Shown piece after piece: positions 53,027-63,466 of a stretch of 64,000 nt of DNA. Below the pieces are notes generated by a model. The model saw nothing but the letters and a program-made list of their open reading frames with translations. It searched no databases and was not told the origin of the DNA. The stretch is from Capsulimonadaceae bacterium. GTDB lineage: Bacteria > Armatimonadota > Armatimonadia > Armatimonadales > Capsulimonadaceae. Every line of letters starts with the position of its first letter. The first letter of the stretch is position 1. Location of the stretch: the NCBI GenBank assembly GCA_031292625.1, contig JARLGU010000031.1:228888-292887 (forward strand), in the 5' to 3' direction. Made by a program: the position numbers and the translations under genes.

Positions 53027-56000
53027 TTATGGACGGCGCAGACTCAGCTTCTTAGCGGCGACGCCCTCAACGTAGACCGGCTCGGCAACGGCGTTGAGGG
53101 TAATAACTCCGCCGGCGGCTCGAATGGGAGCGACGTCTCCCATGTAGCCGATCAGCCGTGCGGGCGCGGCTTCGACAGGAAGCGTAACGGTAGCGCTGCC
53201 GCCATGCGCCTTCCAAATGGCCACGACGGTTTTTCCAGCCCGATCGAACGCGTAGGCATGGACGTCCTTCGGCAATCCGGAGAGGGCGCCGATCGTTTTC
53301 GTACCCTCCAGCACCCGTGTCATTGCGGCGCACGCCATGAACTCTGGCTTGGGCGCGACGCTGATAGCCCCGAAATTGGGGTTGGGCATGGTCAAATTGA
53401 AGGTGAGGCCGAAGCCGCACTCGCCGCCATAGTCGGATGTGTAGAAGAAGTACGTGGTGTCCGCTCCTTCGCCTAGTAGGATGATGTGTCCGCGTACAAG
53501 ATACGCCGATATCGTACGCAGAAGGTTAGGGTCGGCGAGCGCATAGCTGCCTTTATAGTCGAGACCCCACTCGCTCTGTATGATGCGCGCTCCGGGCTTT
53601 AGGTACTTGCGCGCAAGCGACTTTACTTCGCGCATGTCCTCAATCACCTTCTGGTCTTCCGGCGCCTGAATTTCGCCCGGCGCTGGCGGGTGGTTGGGAT
53701 CCCCTTCGCCCGTATAGTACGCATGCGTCGCGAATCCGTCGAGGCTATTGCCCAGGCCGAGCGGCAGCATCGTATGCAGCCATTCCACCGTCTTGTCGAA
53801 TACCCCGGTTCCCGGTCCAAGAACTTGCGCCGATGGATCGCCCCGGTGCAAGGCGGCATACGCATGCGAGGCCATCTCAACATACTCTGCCGGAGCGCCT
53901 TTCCAGTGCCAATCCGGCTCCCAGGATGTCTGGTACCAGTTGTGCTCCATCGTTGGGAAATAGGTCCGGCGCAAAGAGCCCATGTGCCGCGCGATCCGCT
54001 CGGTAACGGCCTCGAACTGCGCGGGATCTTTTGGCGGATACGCTTGTGAGTCGATCGTTGCGCCAAGCGTCGCAGGCTGAGATGGCGGGATTGCCATCGC
54101 CCATCGAGGAACGCCGTGGGTCGTCGTCAGGTAGCTCATGCCATGAAGACCCGCGCTGACCAACTCGCCCCCTAGCACGGGATGGGCGTCTGGCGCAAAC
54201 TGGCCCGCATGCATGGGCTCCAACTGATCCCAGCTCATCGGAAAGTTCACCCATCGGGCGCCTAAAGCCGAGAACAAAGGATCGTACGGATCGCCGACGA
54301 GGCGCTTGCCGGACTTAAGGAACGTCGTTCCTTGCATGCCAAAGCGGGAATCGTCCGCGTGCTTGAGCGGCAGCGCGGCGATTGCGGGGAGGACGCCAAA
54401 CGAGACCATGTTTTCGGGGCGGCTTCCGGCGGCGCTGAAGACGAGCCCACTGCCCCTCATCGATCCGCTGAGCGCATAATATCCCGCCGGCAGCACGCCA
54501 ATGTCGATCGCGGAGTCCCACGAACCGCTCGCCTCTGGCGCCGCTAAGGTTCCCTTCCGGACGGCTTTGCCAGTGTAATCCTGTACGACCCAGTCCAGCG
54601 TGTCAGCGCCGCCTTTTGCGCGCGTCGCCTGTACGTGCAACCTGATGTTCGCCCCCGCCTGCGCGATGTTGAAGCGGGGCGCGCTCTCAAGCCAACCGTC
54701 GAGCCGGTCGGATGTCTTTACGACCGCCTTGTCGAGCACAATGTTGTCCAGCCAGCAGAGCCCCTGGTCGCCCTGGCCGTTGCGCTGGAACGTAATCTTT
54801 GCGATCGGCCCTGCGGCGGGATCGGAGTTGTCGGCGTCCATGAAGAGCGGAACCGAAAGCGCGCCATTGGCGACGCGCAAGCTGAACTTCTTGCCCTGTT
54901 GGTCGATTGTTACGGTGATCGTCGTCCACGGATCGGCAGCGCCGGGGATTGTGGTTTGCGTGTAGCGGTCGCCGTTCTTGACTCCCCACTGGCCGTTGCC
55001 ATCGTGGTAAACCTGTGCGATGGTCTTCCCGGCGGCGTCGGAGAAGTAGATGATTAACTTTTGCGTCGCATTCGGGCCGCCATCGGGTTTGGCGGTGAAC
55101 TTCAGATCAACGTGCGCGTTGAACTTTTCAAAGCCGGCCATTGATGGCACGTCGACGCTGGCCGTGCTGTAGGGGAACGCGAGCGAGACGGCTTTGCCGT
55201 GGCCTTCGCAAGGCTCGACGGTCGCGGACCCTGCGGTAACCTTCCAGCCCGCCTGGCCGTTAACCGTGCCGTCCTGCATTGTGTCGAACGATTCTGAGTA
55301 TGTTGCCGTGTTCGTTGCTGATTTTGGCTTGTTGAACAGGATACGCGTCGACCGCCTTGTGCCGTCCGAGCGCGTGATAAGCTGGAACGATGCCGTCGCT
55401 TCCGCATCTACCGGGATATCCGCGCTAGACGACTGCCATTGCCGGTTCGCGAACGGGCCGGAATCGGTCGTGTACCATCGCGTCGTGCTGACCTGCGGAA
55501 CGGACGGTTTTTTTGTGACGATATCCGCCGCGAATCGGTAGGGCTCGGGGACATCCCAGGCCGCCTCGTGGGAGTGGACAAGGCGGGGGAGCATTAACTG
55601 CTCCGCGTTGCTTCCAAGCAGGTCGATCGTTTTTTGCCACGGAGCAGGCGAGAAGTTCTTGTCGTTCGTGCTTGCCACGAATAGCATCGGCGTCCTGACG
55701 CCCGGTAGAAACTGCGCTGGATCCCACGTGCTTGAAATATGACAGGCAGCATCGGATTCGTTCATGAAACCGTGGCCATAAATGGGGATCGCGAATGCGA
55801 ACCGGTTGTCGACGCTCATTGCCAGGCACGTCCAGATCGATCCCCACGAGATGCCGCAAATGCCGATCTTGTCCGGGTTTACGTCGTTTCTCGAACGGAG
55901 ATAAGAGGCCGCTTCAATGGCGTCGGCGACCGCGTAGAATGGAAACTGGTCGGTAATTGCGGGACCGGACGTGCCAAGCGTCGGACCAGGGTGGGGGCTT

Positions 56001-56407
56001 GGTTGCCGCAGTTTTGGATTGCCGGCATCCGGTTCGCGCCCCTCTAGATCCATTGCGATCGCGGCAAATCCGGCCTTGTTCCAGCGCCGCACCCACTCCG
56101 CAAAGGCCGTACCGCCCCCGCCGTGGACGAGGACGACCCCGGGCCATCCTCCGGACGGGGCTTTTCCTTCCGGCTCTCCAAAGTACGCGAAGACCCATGC
56201 CGGCTGGCCGTGATAGTCGGGGGCCTTGTAATATAAGGCCTTTACGCCTGCTGGCGCTGCGTTTGGGCAATCCATTACGGCAGGCGCTTGACGAAGCGGG
56301 GCCAAGTCCCAGATCGCCTCGGGAGACGCTTGTGCGCGCATGTTAGGAATGGCGATTGAGAGAAGCGCCAGAACAGGCGCGATACCAAATGTGAGAATAT
56401 TCTTCAT
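53027..56407 (-). CDS. Secreted fusion of alpha/beta-hydrolase esterase and clan-A-like glycosidase
   Basis: A 1126-residue exported protein. A signal peptide (about 1-25) precedes an acetyl-xylan-esterase or dienelactone-hydrolase-like alpha/beta domain (about 55-330) with oxyanion loop HGGGG (95-99), nucleophile Ser187 in GISWG and a late LVHSHEAAW that may carry the His. A concanavalin-like beta-sandwich follows (about 400-570). The C-terminal part (about 730-1090) looks like a TIM-barrel glycosidase: WEPDWHW could hold the acid/base Glu and IIQSEWG the nucleophile Glu. GH family not certain (GH39- or GH5-like). The ATG overlaps the prepilin-like stop upstream (ATGA), so it is the last gene of a LacI-led operon. 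Likely role: simultaneous deacetylation and cleavage of plant xylan-like polymers. Confidence 0.84.
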   Translation of the reverse strand: MKNILTFGIAPVLALLSIAIPNMRAQASPEAIWDLAPLRQAPAVMDCPNAAPAGVKALYYKAPDYHGQPAWVFAYFGEPEGKAPSGGWPGVVLVHGGGGTAFAEWVRRWNKAGFAAIAMDLEGREPDAGNPKLRQPSPHPGPTLGTSGPAITDQFPFYAVADAIEAASYLRSRNDVNPDKIGICGISWGSIWTCLAMSVDNRFAFAIPIYGHGFMNESDAACHISSTWDPAQFLPGVRTPMLFVASTNDKNFSPAPWQKTIDLLGSNAEQLMLPRLVHSHEAAWDVPEPYRFAADIVTKKPSVPQVSTTRWYTTDSGPFANRQWQSSSADIPVDAEATASFQLITRSDGTRRSTRILFNKPKSATNTATYSESFDTMQDGTVNGQAGWKVTAGSATVEPCEGHGKAVSLAFPYSTASVDVPSMAGFEKFNAHVDLKFTAKPDGGPNATQKLIIYFSDAAGKTIAQVYHDGNGQWGVKNGDRYTQTTIPGAADPWTTITVTIDQQGKKFSLRVANGALSVPLFMDADNSDPAAGPIAKITFQRNGQGDQGLCWLDNIVLDKAVVKTSDRLDGWLESAPRFNIAQAGANIRLHVQATRAKGGADTLDWVVQDYTGKAVRKGTLAAPEASGSWDSAIDIGVLPAGYYALSGSMRGSGLVFSAAGSRPENMVSFGVLPAIAALPLKHADDSRFGMQGTTFLKSGKRLVGDPYDPLFSALGARWVNFPMSWDQLEPMHAGQFAPDAHPVLGGELVSAGLHGMSYLTTTHGVPRWAMAIPPSQPATLGATIDSQAYPPKDPAQFEAVTERIARHMGSLRRTYFPTMEHNWYQTSWEPDWHWKGAPAEYVEMASHAYAALHRGDPSAQVLGPGTGVFDKTVEWLHTMLPLGLGNSLDGFATHAYYTGEGDPNHPPAPGEIQAPEDQKVIEDMREVKSLARKYLKPGARIIQSEWGLDYKGSYALADPNLLRTISAYLVRGHIILLGEGADTTYFFYTSDYGGECGFGLTFNLTMPNPNFGAISVAPKPEFMACAAMTRVLEGTKTIGALSGLPKDVHAYAFDRAGKTVVAIWKAHGGSATVTLPVEAAPARLIGYMGDVAPIRAAGGVITLNAVAEPVYVEGVAAKKLSLRRP

Positions 56408-57150
56408 GATCCGGGGCACCCCGTCGATGGATAGAAACAGGGCGACTTCGTGTTGTATGTATTGACGAAAACCTGTCCCACCGTCTTTGACTTGGCGTGA
56501 AAATCTGCCCACAGGATGTTTGTGAAGCCCGTGTGGCGCTGGATCGGCGGCGTATAGAGCGACGAATTGTACGCCCCCGTCGCGCCGGCGCCGAGCGTTG
56601 TATCCATCGTATGCCAATCGAGCATTATGATGGGTTCCGAGTTCGGATTCTGGATTGCAGGCCATTGCGATGGATCGACTCCCGGCGTAGGGATCGCTCC
56701 GCTGTCGGCGACGAGCAGAGTTGCCGCGGGGATCGCCACCTGGGAGCAATTCAATCCGGCCGTGCCGGTCGTGGTGGACGCGAAGTTAATGTTCATGGCG
56801 TAGCTGACCGGGTACGCGACATTGCCGGAGTGCGCGGTGACGAGGTCGTCCGGGCACAACATGACCGTCTTGCTTTTAACGTAGGGCATAATGATGTCCG
56901 GCCACTCCGTGTACGGCGAAACGCTGTATGTCAGCATCGGGAACGTCTCGTCATAATCCGTGGTATATTGGCTCATAGCGAGACCAAGCTGCTTCAGATT
57001 GCTCAGACACGTGGACTGCCGGGCCTTCTCCCGAGCGGTCGCAAATACGGGAAATAGAATTGCTGCTAGAATTGCAATAATCGCTATTACAACGAGTAAC
57101 TCAATAAGCGTGAAGCCTATTCCTCTTTGCTTTCGTACCTTTTTGTTCAT
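56404..57150 (-). CDS. DUF1559 prepilin-like protein (H-X9-DG type)
   Basis: A 248-residue protein with a type IV prepilin N-terminus: basic leader, Gly then FTLIELLVV, the Glu at mature position 5, and a long hydrophobic helix ending [13 protein letters not shown]. The DUF1559 body follows ([23 protein letters not shown]). The C-terminal H-X9-DG-type motif appears as [13 protein letters not shown], where the usual Gly is replaced by Phe. DUF1559 proteins are greatly expanded in Planctomycetota and Armatimonadota and probably assemble into surface fibres. GGAGGA lies upstream of the ATG. The stop overlaps the start of the esterase/glycosidase gene by four bases, suggesting that the pseudopilin and the enzyme are produced together. 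Confidence 0.9.
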   Translation of the reverse strand: MNKKVRKQRGIGFTLIELLVVIAIIAILAAILFPVFATAREKARQSTCLSNLKQLGLAMSQYTTDYDETFPMLTYSVSPYTEWPDIIMPYVKSKTVMLCPDDLVTAHSGNVAYPVSYAMNINFASTTTGTAGLNCSQVAIPAATLLVADSGAIPTPGVDPSQWPAIQNPNSEPIIMLDWHTMDTTLGAGATGAYNSSLYTPPIQRHTGFTNILWADFHAKSKTVGQVFVNTYNTKSPCFYPSTGCPGS

Positions 57151-57188
57151 TGTCTTCCTCCGCGTTAAAGAATGCCGCACTTTGCAGA

Positions 57189-58229
57189 TCATGGCTGCGC
57201 TTCGCCAACGGTCGATGCGCGAACGACGAGCTTGACCGGCGTTTGGATTGTTTGGTGCGGCATATCGCCCTGTTCCAACCTTGCGAGAAGCCGCAGCGCC
57301 GCGCTTTTCCCCATGAGTCTTGGCTGCTGATCGACGCTCGTCAGTTCCATCACCATCGCGATCTCCTGGTTGCCGTATCCGACGAGGGCCACATCGTCCG
57401 GCGTGCTCAGGTTCAGCTCGCGAAGAGCCCGGACGGTATAGCCGAGCATGTGGTCGTTCGCGGCGATTAACGCCGTCGGACGGTTTGGCTGCCTGAGGAG
57501 TTCGAGAGCAAGGTTGGCGATCTCGTCGCCGGCTCCGGCGGGTGGCGCGTAAAGTTCGGGCATGACGTCCAGCCCCGCTGCCGTCATCGCGCGAATGTAG
57601 CCGTTGATGCGCGCGTCCGCGGTTGTGCCCTTCCAGGGAGCCGGAAGATAGGCGATCCGGCTGTGACCGAATGACTTCAGGTGATTGACCGCCAGGGCGA
57701 GCCCCTGCGAATCGTCGCTCACGACGCAGTCTACGGTGCTGTGCGCATAGGCGTCGTCGACCACCACGCACGGCAGCCTTTCGGCGACCGCTTCGTTAAG
57801 GCACAGCGGCTGCGTCATGTCTTCGTAGAACCCGCCGACCAGCAGAATCGCGTCCACGCGATGGTTCATCATGAAGCTGATTCGCGACGCGCGCGCTTTG
57901 TGGTCGGTTTCGGAGGCGGTAAGAAGAAGCGAATAGCCGTGCTCTTCAAGCACTTCTTGAGCGCCAAGGACGATATCAGCGTGGTAGCGGCTGCCCAGGA
58001 ACGAAACGAAGACGCCGATCGTATTGGTCCGGCCCTTAAGGAGCGCCTTCGCGAGGCTGTTCGGGCGGTAGCCAACTTTGCGGGCGGCCGCTAGGACGCG
58101 CTCGCGAGTCTCGTCCGACACAAGGCCTGCGCTTTTGCCGTTGAGGACATACGACACGGTCGCCTGCGAAACGCTTGCGGCGCGCGCGACATCGATGCTG
58201 CTCGGTTTTCGTGGACTGGTCTCTGGCAT
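57189..58229 (-). CDS. LacI-family transcriptional regulator
   Basis: A 346-residue repressor. The N-terminal helix-turn-helix (about 11-30) reads [21 protein letters not shown], with the hinge helix [12 protein letters not shown] near 58-69. The rest is a periplasmic-binding-protein-like effector domain with the usual segments ([40 protein letters not shown]). It probably senses a sugar and controls the downstream DUF1559 and esterase/glycosidase genes, which follow on the same strand after 38 bases. A perfect inverted repeat covers its own -10 box and ribosome site, so autoregulation is very likely. The ribosome site AAGGTG lies inside that repeat. Confidence 0.92.
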   Translation of the reverse strand: MPETSPRKPSSIDVARAASVSQATVSYVLNGKSAGLVSDETRERVLAAARKVGYRPNSLAKALLKGRTNTIGVFVSFLGSRYHADIVLGAQEVLEEHGYSLLLTASETDHKARASRISFMMNHRVDAILLVGGFYEDMTQPLCLNEAVAERLPCVVVDDAYAHSTVDCVVSDDSQGLALAVNHLKSFGHSRIAYLPAPWKGTTADARINGYIRAMTAAGLDVMPELYAPPAGAGDEIANLALELLRQPNRPTALIAANDHMLGYTVRALRELNLSTPDDVALVGYGNQEIAMVMELTSVDQQPRLMGKSAALRLLARLEQGDMPHQTIQTPVKLVVRASTVGEAQP

Positions 58230-58234
58230 TGATC

Positions 58235-58276
58235 ACCTTATACCTATAAGGTAACACGGCCGAGGCCATTTGTCAA
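58235..58276 (-). promoter_or_regulatory. LacI gene promoter with embedded operator
   Basis: On the minus strand TTGACA (58271-58276) and TACCTT (58248-58253) are separated by 17 bases. The inverted repeat ACCTTATA-GG-TATAAGGT (58235-58252) covers most of the -10 box, the first transcribed bases and the ribosome site, ending five bases before the ATG. Binding there would block both transcription and translation. Confidence 0.72.
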
Positions 58277-58516
58277 GCGAGGGGGGCGAACTAAGCAAGT
58301 TATTTGTGAAGATCTGGAATTGTGAATGACTGCGGACAGATAATCTTTGCCCCAAAGAAGGGCTAAAACCGCGAACTAGATCATTCCTTACGTGGGGCTC
58401 GTTGACGCCAGCGAATCCGCGTTGCTCGGCGACGCGAACGGGCCTACCCCGGCAGCAAATCGCGAGGGTGCGTAAGCCGAATCGCCTGGAGGCGCCCGCG
58501 GCGTACTGCGGCGGGA
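58277..58516. other. Intergenic region between the two prepilin-like loci
   Basis: No gene is supported. A short AGCCC / GGGGC-type hairpin occurs near 58350-58370, without a clear T-tract. The sequence is otherwise unremarkable. Confidence 0.35.
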
Positions 58517-59311
58517 CTACATTGTGCTGAACGTGAGCTGATAGCGCGCGCCGTTGCCATCCGTCATGCTCGACGTTCCCGCGGCATACGCCCACGGACT
58601 GTTGTACACGGCGTTCTTGTAGGGCGTACATGCGCTCCAGCCGTTCGAGACGTAATTGCCAACCGTCCACTTGACGTGTCCGTCCACCATCAAATAGTTG
58701 GAGCCGCCGGAGTGGATGCCAGCCGGAAGCGACGAGTTGCCGGTCGTGAACGGCATCGCCAGAGGGCCTGTTGCGAAGATGGCGGGGCTAATCGATTGCC
58801 AGAGCGCGTCTCCGTTCGTGTCAGCGCTGTAGTTCTCGAGCAAGGGGTTCTTGTTATTGATCTGTCCGCCATTGATCTCGACAAGTACGATCGTAAGCGA
58901 TGGCGCCGTAAACTTTGTCGTTGGCACGGAGATGTTCCCCCAGGAATTCTGCGATGCCCCCAGACAGGAGGAGTAGCTAAACGTGCCGTTATAAGCGTAG
59001 GAAAGAAGGTAGCCGGTCGTAGCGGTGATCTTCGTCTGATCGTCCGGGCAGGCGTAAACGCCGGTGGACTTGGTGTATGGATAGGTTGCGCTGACCCATT
59101 CACTCGCGTTATAGGGCAGCACCTCGTCGTAATCCTGCGCGTACTGTAGGAACGCGATGCCGAGTTGCTTTTCGTTGCTCGCGCACGTCGATTGGCGCGC
59201 CTTTTCGCGGGCCGTCGCGAATACGGGAAATAGTATTGCCGCTAAAATAGCGATGATCGCGATAACAATTAACAATTCGATAAGCGTGAAGCCTGTACGG
59301 CGGGCTTTCAT
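58517..59311 (-). CDS. DUF1559 prepilin-like protein (H-X9-DG type)
   Basis: A 264-residue type IV prepilin-like protein. ATG 59311, preceded by AAAGGGA, starts the basic leader MKARRTG followed by FTLIELLIV and the hydrophobic helix. [13 protein letters not shown] is the standard DUF1559 continuation and ACPDDQTK follows. The C-terminal motif [16 protein letters not shown] is the complete H-X9-DG. It is related to the gene at 56.4-57.2 kb but has its own strong promoter, and its N-terminal 60 residues are close to identical to that paralogue. A longer frame to 59395 reads through the leader and is not needed. Likely a surface fibre or pseudopilin subunit. Confidence 0.9.
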   Translation of the reverse strand: MKARRTGFTLIELLIVIAIIAILAAILFPVFATAREKARQSTCASNEKQLGIAFLQYAQDYDEVLPYNASEWVSATYPYTKSTGVYACPDDQTKITATTGYLLSYAYNGTFSYSSCLGASQNSWGNISVPTTKFTAPSLTIVLVEINGGQINNKNPLLENYSADTNGDALWQSISPAIFATGPLAMPFTTGNSSLPAGIHSGGSNYLMVDGHVKWTVGNYVSNGWSACTPYKNAVYNSPWAYAAGTSSMTDGNGARYQLTFSTM

Positions 59312-59363
59312 ATTTGTCCCTTTCCAAGACTGCCTGAGAGTCAAACGAACGTTAGAGTGAACA

Positions 59364-59414
59364 ATCTCTACATGACAATATAGAGATATTAACACGTAAA
59401 TCGCGACTTGTCAA
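59364..59414 (-). promoter_or_regulatory. Promoter and inverted repeat of the second prepilin-like gene
   Basis: On the minus strand TTGACA (59409-59414) and TAATAT (59386-59391) are separated by 17 bases. A perfect 7-bp inverted repeat TAGAGAT / ATCTCTA (59364-59370 and 59381-59387) starts within the -10 box and covers the transcription start, so it may be an operator or a 5' hairpin. The stretch 59415-59621 contains no gene I can support. Confidence 0.65.
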
Positions 59415-59621
59415 CGCACTTTTTGTGCCGAAATGACTAAAACCGCGCCGGTGTAAGCGATGGGGGCAATACTTGGCTTGGTTGAAAGCGGACGGGTTCG
59501 CCTTCGGCTCGGCGCGCCGTGGTCCATCGCGTGGACGTATTCAATGGAATGTGGCGCCGGTCGTAGCGGGGTAGTGGGTTGCAAGCGGGCGAATTATGCC
59601 GAAAATGAGCCTGGGAACAGA

Positions 59622-61061
59622 CTATCCGTGCGGCGCGAGCGCGAACTTGGTCAGGTTTACGAGGATGTCCGGCGGAGTTGAGGTCAGCATGCTGGGGGCG
59701 TTGGGATTCTTGGCCGCCGCCCGATCGATGCGCTCGAAGATCGTGTCAAAGAGGTCTTCTGGGATGTTAAGCGCGGGAGTGAGGCGGACGACTCGTTTCG
59801 AGCTAAGGCTCAGGTTAGCCTGGACGCCGTAAGCATGGAGCATGCGCAGCGCGAGGACCCCGCTGAACTCGCCGATCAACTCGTCCGCGAACGGAATATG
59901 CACCGGCGACACCGGGCGGAACTGCAGCGCCATGAGCATGCCCCGGCCACGCACCGCCTCGATCAGTTTCGGATAGGAATCGCGCAGCTTCGTCAGGCGC
60001 GCGAGGCCGCGCTCGCCGAGAATACGCGAGCGTTCGGGCAGGTTATCTTCCACCAGCAATTCCAGCGATTTCAGTCCCACGGCCATCGAGAGCGAATTGC
60101 CGCCAAACGTGTTCGAGTGGCGCTTGCAGCTCATGCCGGCGAGCATTTTGCCGAAAATCTCTCGCCGGGCAATGGTCGCCCCGATCGGCGTCAGCCCGCC
60201 GCCAAGAGGCTTTGCCAGCGCGATAACGTCCGGTTCGAGACCGTCGGCAATGGATGCGAACCACTCGCCGCATCGTCCGAGGCCAGTCTGGATCTCGTCA
60301 GCGACAATGATAATTCCGTGTTTGCGGCAGATGTCGCCGATCCCCTTGAGGTAGCCCTCCGGCGGAATGATGACGCCCGCCTCGCCCTGGACGGGCTCAA
60401 TAAACACTGCCGCGATCCGGTCGGGGCCGTTCGATCGAACAGCCTTTGCGAAGGCGCGCAGGTCTCCATACGGGACGGTCACAATGCCGGGCATGAGCGG
60501 GCGGAACGGGTCCTGGTATTCGGCATTTGGCGTCAGCGAGAGCGGCGCGTACGTCTTGCCATGGTATGCGCCCGTAAAGTTAATGATGCGCGCCGCTTTG
60601 GGGCGGGCCATGCGGGCAAACTTAATAGCCGTCTCGATCGCCTCCGCGCCGCTGTTCGAAAAAAAGACGCGCGAGTCAGAATGGCTGGGCGCGAAGCGAG
60701 CTAGCAGCGACACGAGGTTCTGCTCCAGCGCCGCCCGCCAGGGCGACGCGGCCTGTTGCGGGAGGCCAGGCGACTGCGAACGCGCGAGGTAAGCTTCGAC
60801 GAACTCGATAAGCGGCGGATAGCGGTCGCCGAAAGGCAATGCCGCGTAGCCGCCTGCATTGATCCGCCGGATGCCGCGCGCGTCTTCGTGTTCCCAAGGC
60901 GTCACCGCCCGAAACGGTCCAGCGACCCCGGTGATCTCAAGGACACGGATAAGATCGGCGTTGCCGTAGGTCTTCTCCGCGTTGAGGACATGGGCAGCTG
61001 GTAAGCGATTGTCGAGGACATCGCTCGCGCTAATGGGCAAGGTAATTGTTGGTGATTTCAT
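59622..61061 (-). CDS. Class III (ornithine/putrescine-type) aminotransferase
   Basis: PLP-dependent aminotransferase of 479 residues. Motifs in order: [19 protein letters not shown] (phosphate loop), [27 protein letters not shown], the cofactor Asp in [16 protein letters not shown], the Schiff-base Lys in ALAKPLGGG, and [12 protein letters not shown]. It resembles putrescine and ornithine-oxo-acid aminotransferases, with an N-terminal extension of about 60 residues like those of YgjG-type enzymes. It could also be part of an unrelated amine catabolic route. There is no Shine-Dalgarno before the ATG and no linked pathway gene, so the substrate stays open. Confidence 0.88.
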   Translation of the reverse strand: MKSPTITLPISASDVLDNRLPAAHVLNAEKTYGNADLIRVLEITGVAGPFRAVTPWEHEDARGIRRINAGGYAALPFGDRYPPLIEFVEAYLARSQSPGLPQQAASPWRAALEQNLVSLLARFAPSHSDSRVFFSNSGAEAIETAIKFARMARPKAARIINFTGAYHGKTYAPLSLTPNAEYQDPFRPLMPGIVTVPYGDLRAFAKAVRSNGPDRIAAVFIEPVQGEAGVIIPPEGYLKGIGDICRKHGIIIVADEIQTGLGRCGEWFASIADGLEPDVIALAKPLGGGLTPIGATIARREIFGKMLAGMSCKRHSNTFGGNSLSMAVGLKSLELLVEDNLPERSRILGERGLARLTKLRDSYPKLIEAVRGRGMLMALQFRPVSPVHIPFADELIGEFSGVLALRMLHAYGVQANLSLSSKRVVRLTPALNIPEDLFDTIFERIDRAAAKNPNAPSMLTSTPPDILVNLTKFALAPHG

Positions 61062-61216
61062 GGTTGGTTAGCGAACCGCTGGTGAGCAATACGAACTGAC
61101 GGTTCACGATTTCAGCTCTGCAAGCCTGCTTGGTCCAGGGACGCAGGACGATCGATGTTGGCAGACCTGCTTCGACGAAATGCGCGCCCTATCCCCCGCG
61201 GCGCAAAAACTCAGCC

Positions 61217-61957
61217 CTATGGACGATCGTACTCGATCGCATAGGATATAACGACGCTCGCGGAGACCGTGAGCTCCTGCGTCTGTATCGGCGTCGGCGT
61301 TGCTCCGCCAGGCGCGGCATCGGCGGAACGCGCGGCGAAAAGAATCGGCTGAGGGCGCGCCGGCGTCGATTCGTCGACGCTGAGCAGGCGGCCGACGTGG
61401 ACTCCGGCGGCTCCGGCAACCAGATCGGCTTTGGCTCGAGCGTTGCGAATCGCCTCGATCAGGGCAAGCCCTTCGTTCTTTGAGCGGTCGCTCATGTCGA
61501 AGCTAATCCCGCTAACCGACGTCGCGCCCGCGGCAACCGCCTTATCGAGGATCAAGCCGGCCTTGCTCACATCGCGCAGCGTCACCTTGATCGTGTTGCT
61601 CGCCTGATATCCAACGAGCGCGGCGGGCGTGGTGCGGTAATCGTAGGATGGCTCCACGGTATACCACTGAGTTTCGATATCGCGGTCGGCGATCTGCGAG
61701 CGGCGCAGCACCTCGATAACACCCTGCGTCTTCGTCGCGTTGTTCGCCACCGCGGTTGTTTGGACGCGGTCTAGCGTGACGAGTTGGATCGTGGCGTAGG
61801 CGATGTCAGGTTTAACCTTAAGCTCGCCCGTGCCCGTAACGGTGATCGCATTACTGAGCGGCGCGCCCTCGACGGACGCGCCCATTGCGACGCCTGCAAT
61901 CGAAAGAGTCACGATCGAGATCGCGGCTGCCATAGCTGCCGAAAACGCGCGCTTCAT
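61217..61957 (-). CDS. SIMPL-domain (DUF541) exported protein
   Basis: A 246-residue exported protein. A signal peptide (about 1-27) precedes the SIMPL/DUF541 domain (about 37-235) with ITVTGTGELKVKPDIA, the universal opening of the family. The segments QWYTVEPSYDY, VGYQASNTIKVTLRDV and ALIEAIRNARAKADLVAGAAGV also match. Members occur in the periplasm of many bacteria and are linked to oxidative stress defence (BP26-like, YggE-like), with no enzyme activity established. AGGAGGT gives a strong ribosome site. YebC lies just upstream on the same strand (45 bases), so co-transcription is possible. Confidence 0.88.
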   Translation of the reverse strand: MKRAFSAAMAAAISIVTLSIAGVAMGASVEGAPLSNAITVTGTGELKVKPDIAYATIQLVTLDRVQTTAVANNATKTQGVIEVLRRSQIADRDIETQWYTVEPSYDYRTTPAALVGYQASNTIKVTLRDVSKAGLILDKAVAAGATSVSGISFDMSDRSKNEGLALIEAIRNARAKADLVAGAAGVHVGRLLSVDESTPARPQPILFAARSADAAPGGATPTPIQTQELTVSASVVISYAIEYDRP

Positions 61958-62002
61958 CGCTGCTTTACCTCCTCGTGACCGCTGAGGCAGGGTGCTGGCT
62001 GC

Positions 62003-62743
62003 TCAGTCGATCTCTTCGTCAGGAATATCGAAGTTCGCCCAAACATTTTGCACGTCATCGTGCTCTTCGAGCAGATCCATCAAGCGAAGAACCTGCTTGG
62101 CTTCTTGCCCGCTGATCTGCACCGTATTGAGCGGGATCATCTGACGCTCCGCGGAGGAGTACTTAATGCCCGCCACTTCGAGCGCCTGCTGAACCGTGAT
62201 CAAATCGCCAGGATCCGTCGAGATCTCAAAACCGCCATCTTCCTGCGTCGTGACATCGTCGGCGCCCGCTTCGATTGCCGCCTCCATAAGCGCATCTTCC
62301 TCGATGACGCCGGGATCGATCGTGATAACGCCCTTTGGCTCAAACAGGTAGCCGACGCTGCCAGCTTCTCCGAGGCGTCCGCCCGTCTTCGTAAAGAAGG
62401 ACCGGACATCCGCGACCGTGCGCTGCCGGTTGTCGGTCATGCACTCCACGAGAATGGCGACTCCGCCCGAGGCGTAGCCTTCGTAAGTGATCTCATCATA
62501 GATCGCGCCTTCGACTTCTCCGGTGCCGCGCTGGATGGCGCGCTTGATGTTGTCGGCGGGCATGGACGCTTCGCGCGCCTTCTGGACAGCGTAGCGCAGA
62601 CGAATGTTGGAATCGGGATTCCCTCCGCCTGAGCGAGCCGCGACAATGATGTCGCGGGCGAGGCGAGTGAACGTTTTGCCGCGCTCGGCGTCCATCTTGC
62701 CTTTCTTAAGACGAATGTTATGCCATTTAGAGTGGCCTGACAT
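62003..62743 (-). CDS. yebC: YebC/PmpR-family DNA-binding regulatory protein
   Basis: A 246-residue protein of the YebC/TACO1 family. The start SGHSKWHNIRLKKGKMD is invariant in the family; ATG 62743 is therefore chosen over the frame start at 62785. GGNPDSNIRLRYAVQKAREASMP and KRAIQRGTGE follow as expected. Members were described as transcription regulators and more recently as translation factors that relieve stalling at polyproline, so the role here may be either. AGGAGC lies 11 bases before the ATG and a TTGACA/TAGAAT promoter precedes it. Confidence 0.95.
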   Translation of the reverse strand: MSGHSKWHNIRLKKGKMDAERGKTFTRLARDIIVAARSGGGNPDSNIRLRYAVQKAREASMPADNIKRAIQRGTGEVEGAIYDEITYEGYASGGVAILVECMTDNRQRTVADVRSFFTKTGGRLGEAGSVGYLFEPKGVITIDPGVIEEDALMEAAIEAGADDVTTQEDGGFEISTDPGDLITVQQALEVAGIKYSSAERQMIPLNTVQISGQEAKQVLRLMDLLEEHDDVQNVWANFDIPDEEID

Positions 62744-62771
62744 GGATAAACAATGCTCCTTTGACGTCCGA

Positions 62772-62801
62772 ATTCTAGCCTGCATCGCCTCCTAATGTCA
62801 A
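62772..62801 (-). promoter_or_regulatory. yebC promoter
   Basis: On the minus strand TTGACA (62796-62801) and TAGAAT (62772-62777) are separated by 18 bases. A ribosome site follows in the leader, so this gene is conventional rather than leaderless. Confidence 0.7.
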
Positions 62802-63195
62802 GGCGGCGCTGCATAGGGAGAAAGCAGGGCCGCGGTCCGGCGCTTAGCGCCGCCTATGCGCGCCTCTCGCGCGCGCGAACAACATATGAATTGAAGGCCA
62901 AATTCGTCAAAGGACAACGAATATTAAAAAAGTATTAAGAAAAGCGCGTCAGGGACTAGACAAGCGTGGTCCAGATCGCCATAATCAAAACCCGTCGCCC
63001 AATGAAAATCGGCGCGATGGACGGCTGGAAACGAGAGCCGAACACGGTCGGAAAAAATTAAATTCTTGAACCTGCTCGAAATCTGGTTTTCGCTGTCATA
63101 ATAGTAAATTGTCGCTCGGACAAACGGCCGCTTATGCGAAGGTGCAGGGACTGGCTGAGAGTGATAACAAGTTTTAAAAATTGACAGTAAGGGGA
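62802..63195. other. Region upstream of the rRNA promoters
   Basis: No coding sequence is supported. A GGCGC-TTA-GCGCC hairpin lies near 62838-62850. The stretch from about 62880 to 63195 is markedly AT-richer than the surroundings and contains several A- and T-tracts, which may act as UP-element-like or upstream-activating sequence for the ribosomal RNA promoters. A further TTGACA occurs at 63181-63186 just ahead of the first promoter. Confidence 0.4.
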
Positions 63196-63354
63196 TTGAC
63201 TTTCCTGCGAAAGTGAAGTAGAATATCCCCTGTCTCGCAAAGCTGATAGAGAAAAGCAAAACCTCCGCGCTGTAGGGTAACCGAGTGGAGAGTGAGAGAT
63301 GCTTAGTCAGATCTCTTTCTCGAAACGACGTTAACTTACGTTGCGTGGTTTTTT
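63196..63354 (+). promoter_or_regulatory. rRNA promoter/leader module, copy 1
   Basis: TTGACT (63196-63201) and TAGAAT (63219-63224), 17-base spacing, drive a leader whose core (from about 63258) begins ACCTCCGCGCTGTAGGG. This core can pair CTCCGC with GTGGAG and then form GAGAGAT / ATCTCT. A CGACGT-TAACTT-ACGTTG hairpin followed five bases later by TTTTTT (63349-63354) looks like a terminator. The unit recurs almost unchanged 273 bases downstream. Confidence 0.78.
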
Positions 63355-63466
63355 AGTCTCTCATCAGTCTTGCTTGGAATTGTTGCTCCGCCAATGGCCT
63401 CTCCTGCGAAACTGCAGAGATCGGCCAGGAGCGACGGCCCGGTTGAAAATAAAAAGGCGAAAGGTA

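Noticed and set aside
56408..56749. 114-residue extension of the esterase/glycosidase fusion
   Set aside because: It would overlap the prepilin-like gene. The signal peptide and the ATGA overlap support the start at 56407.
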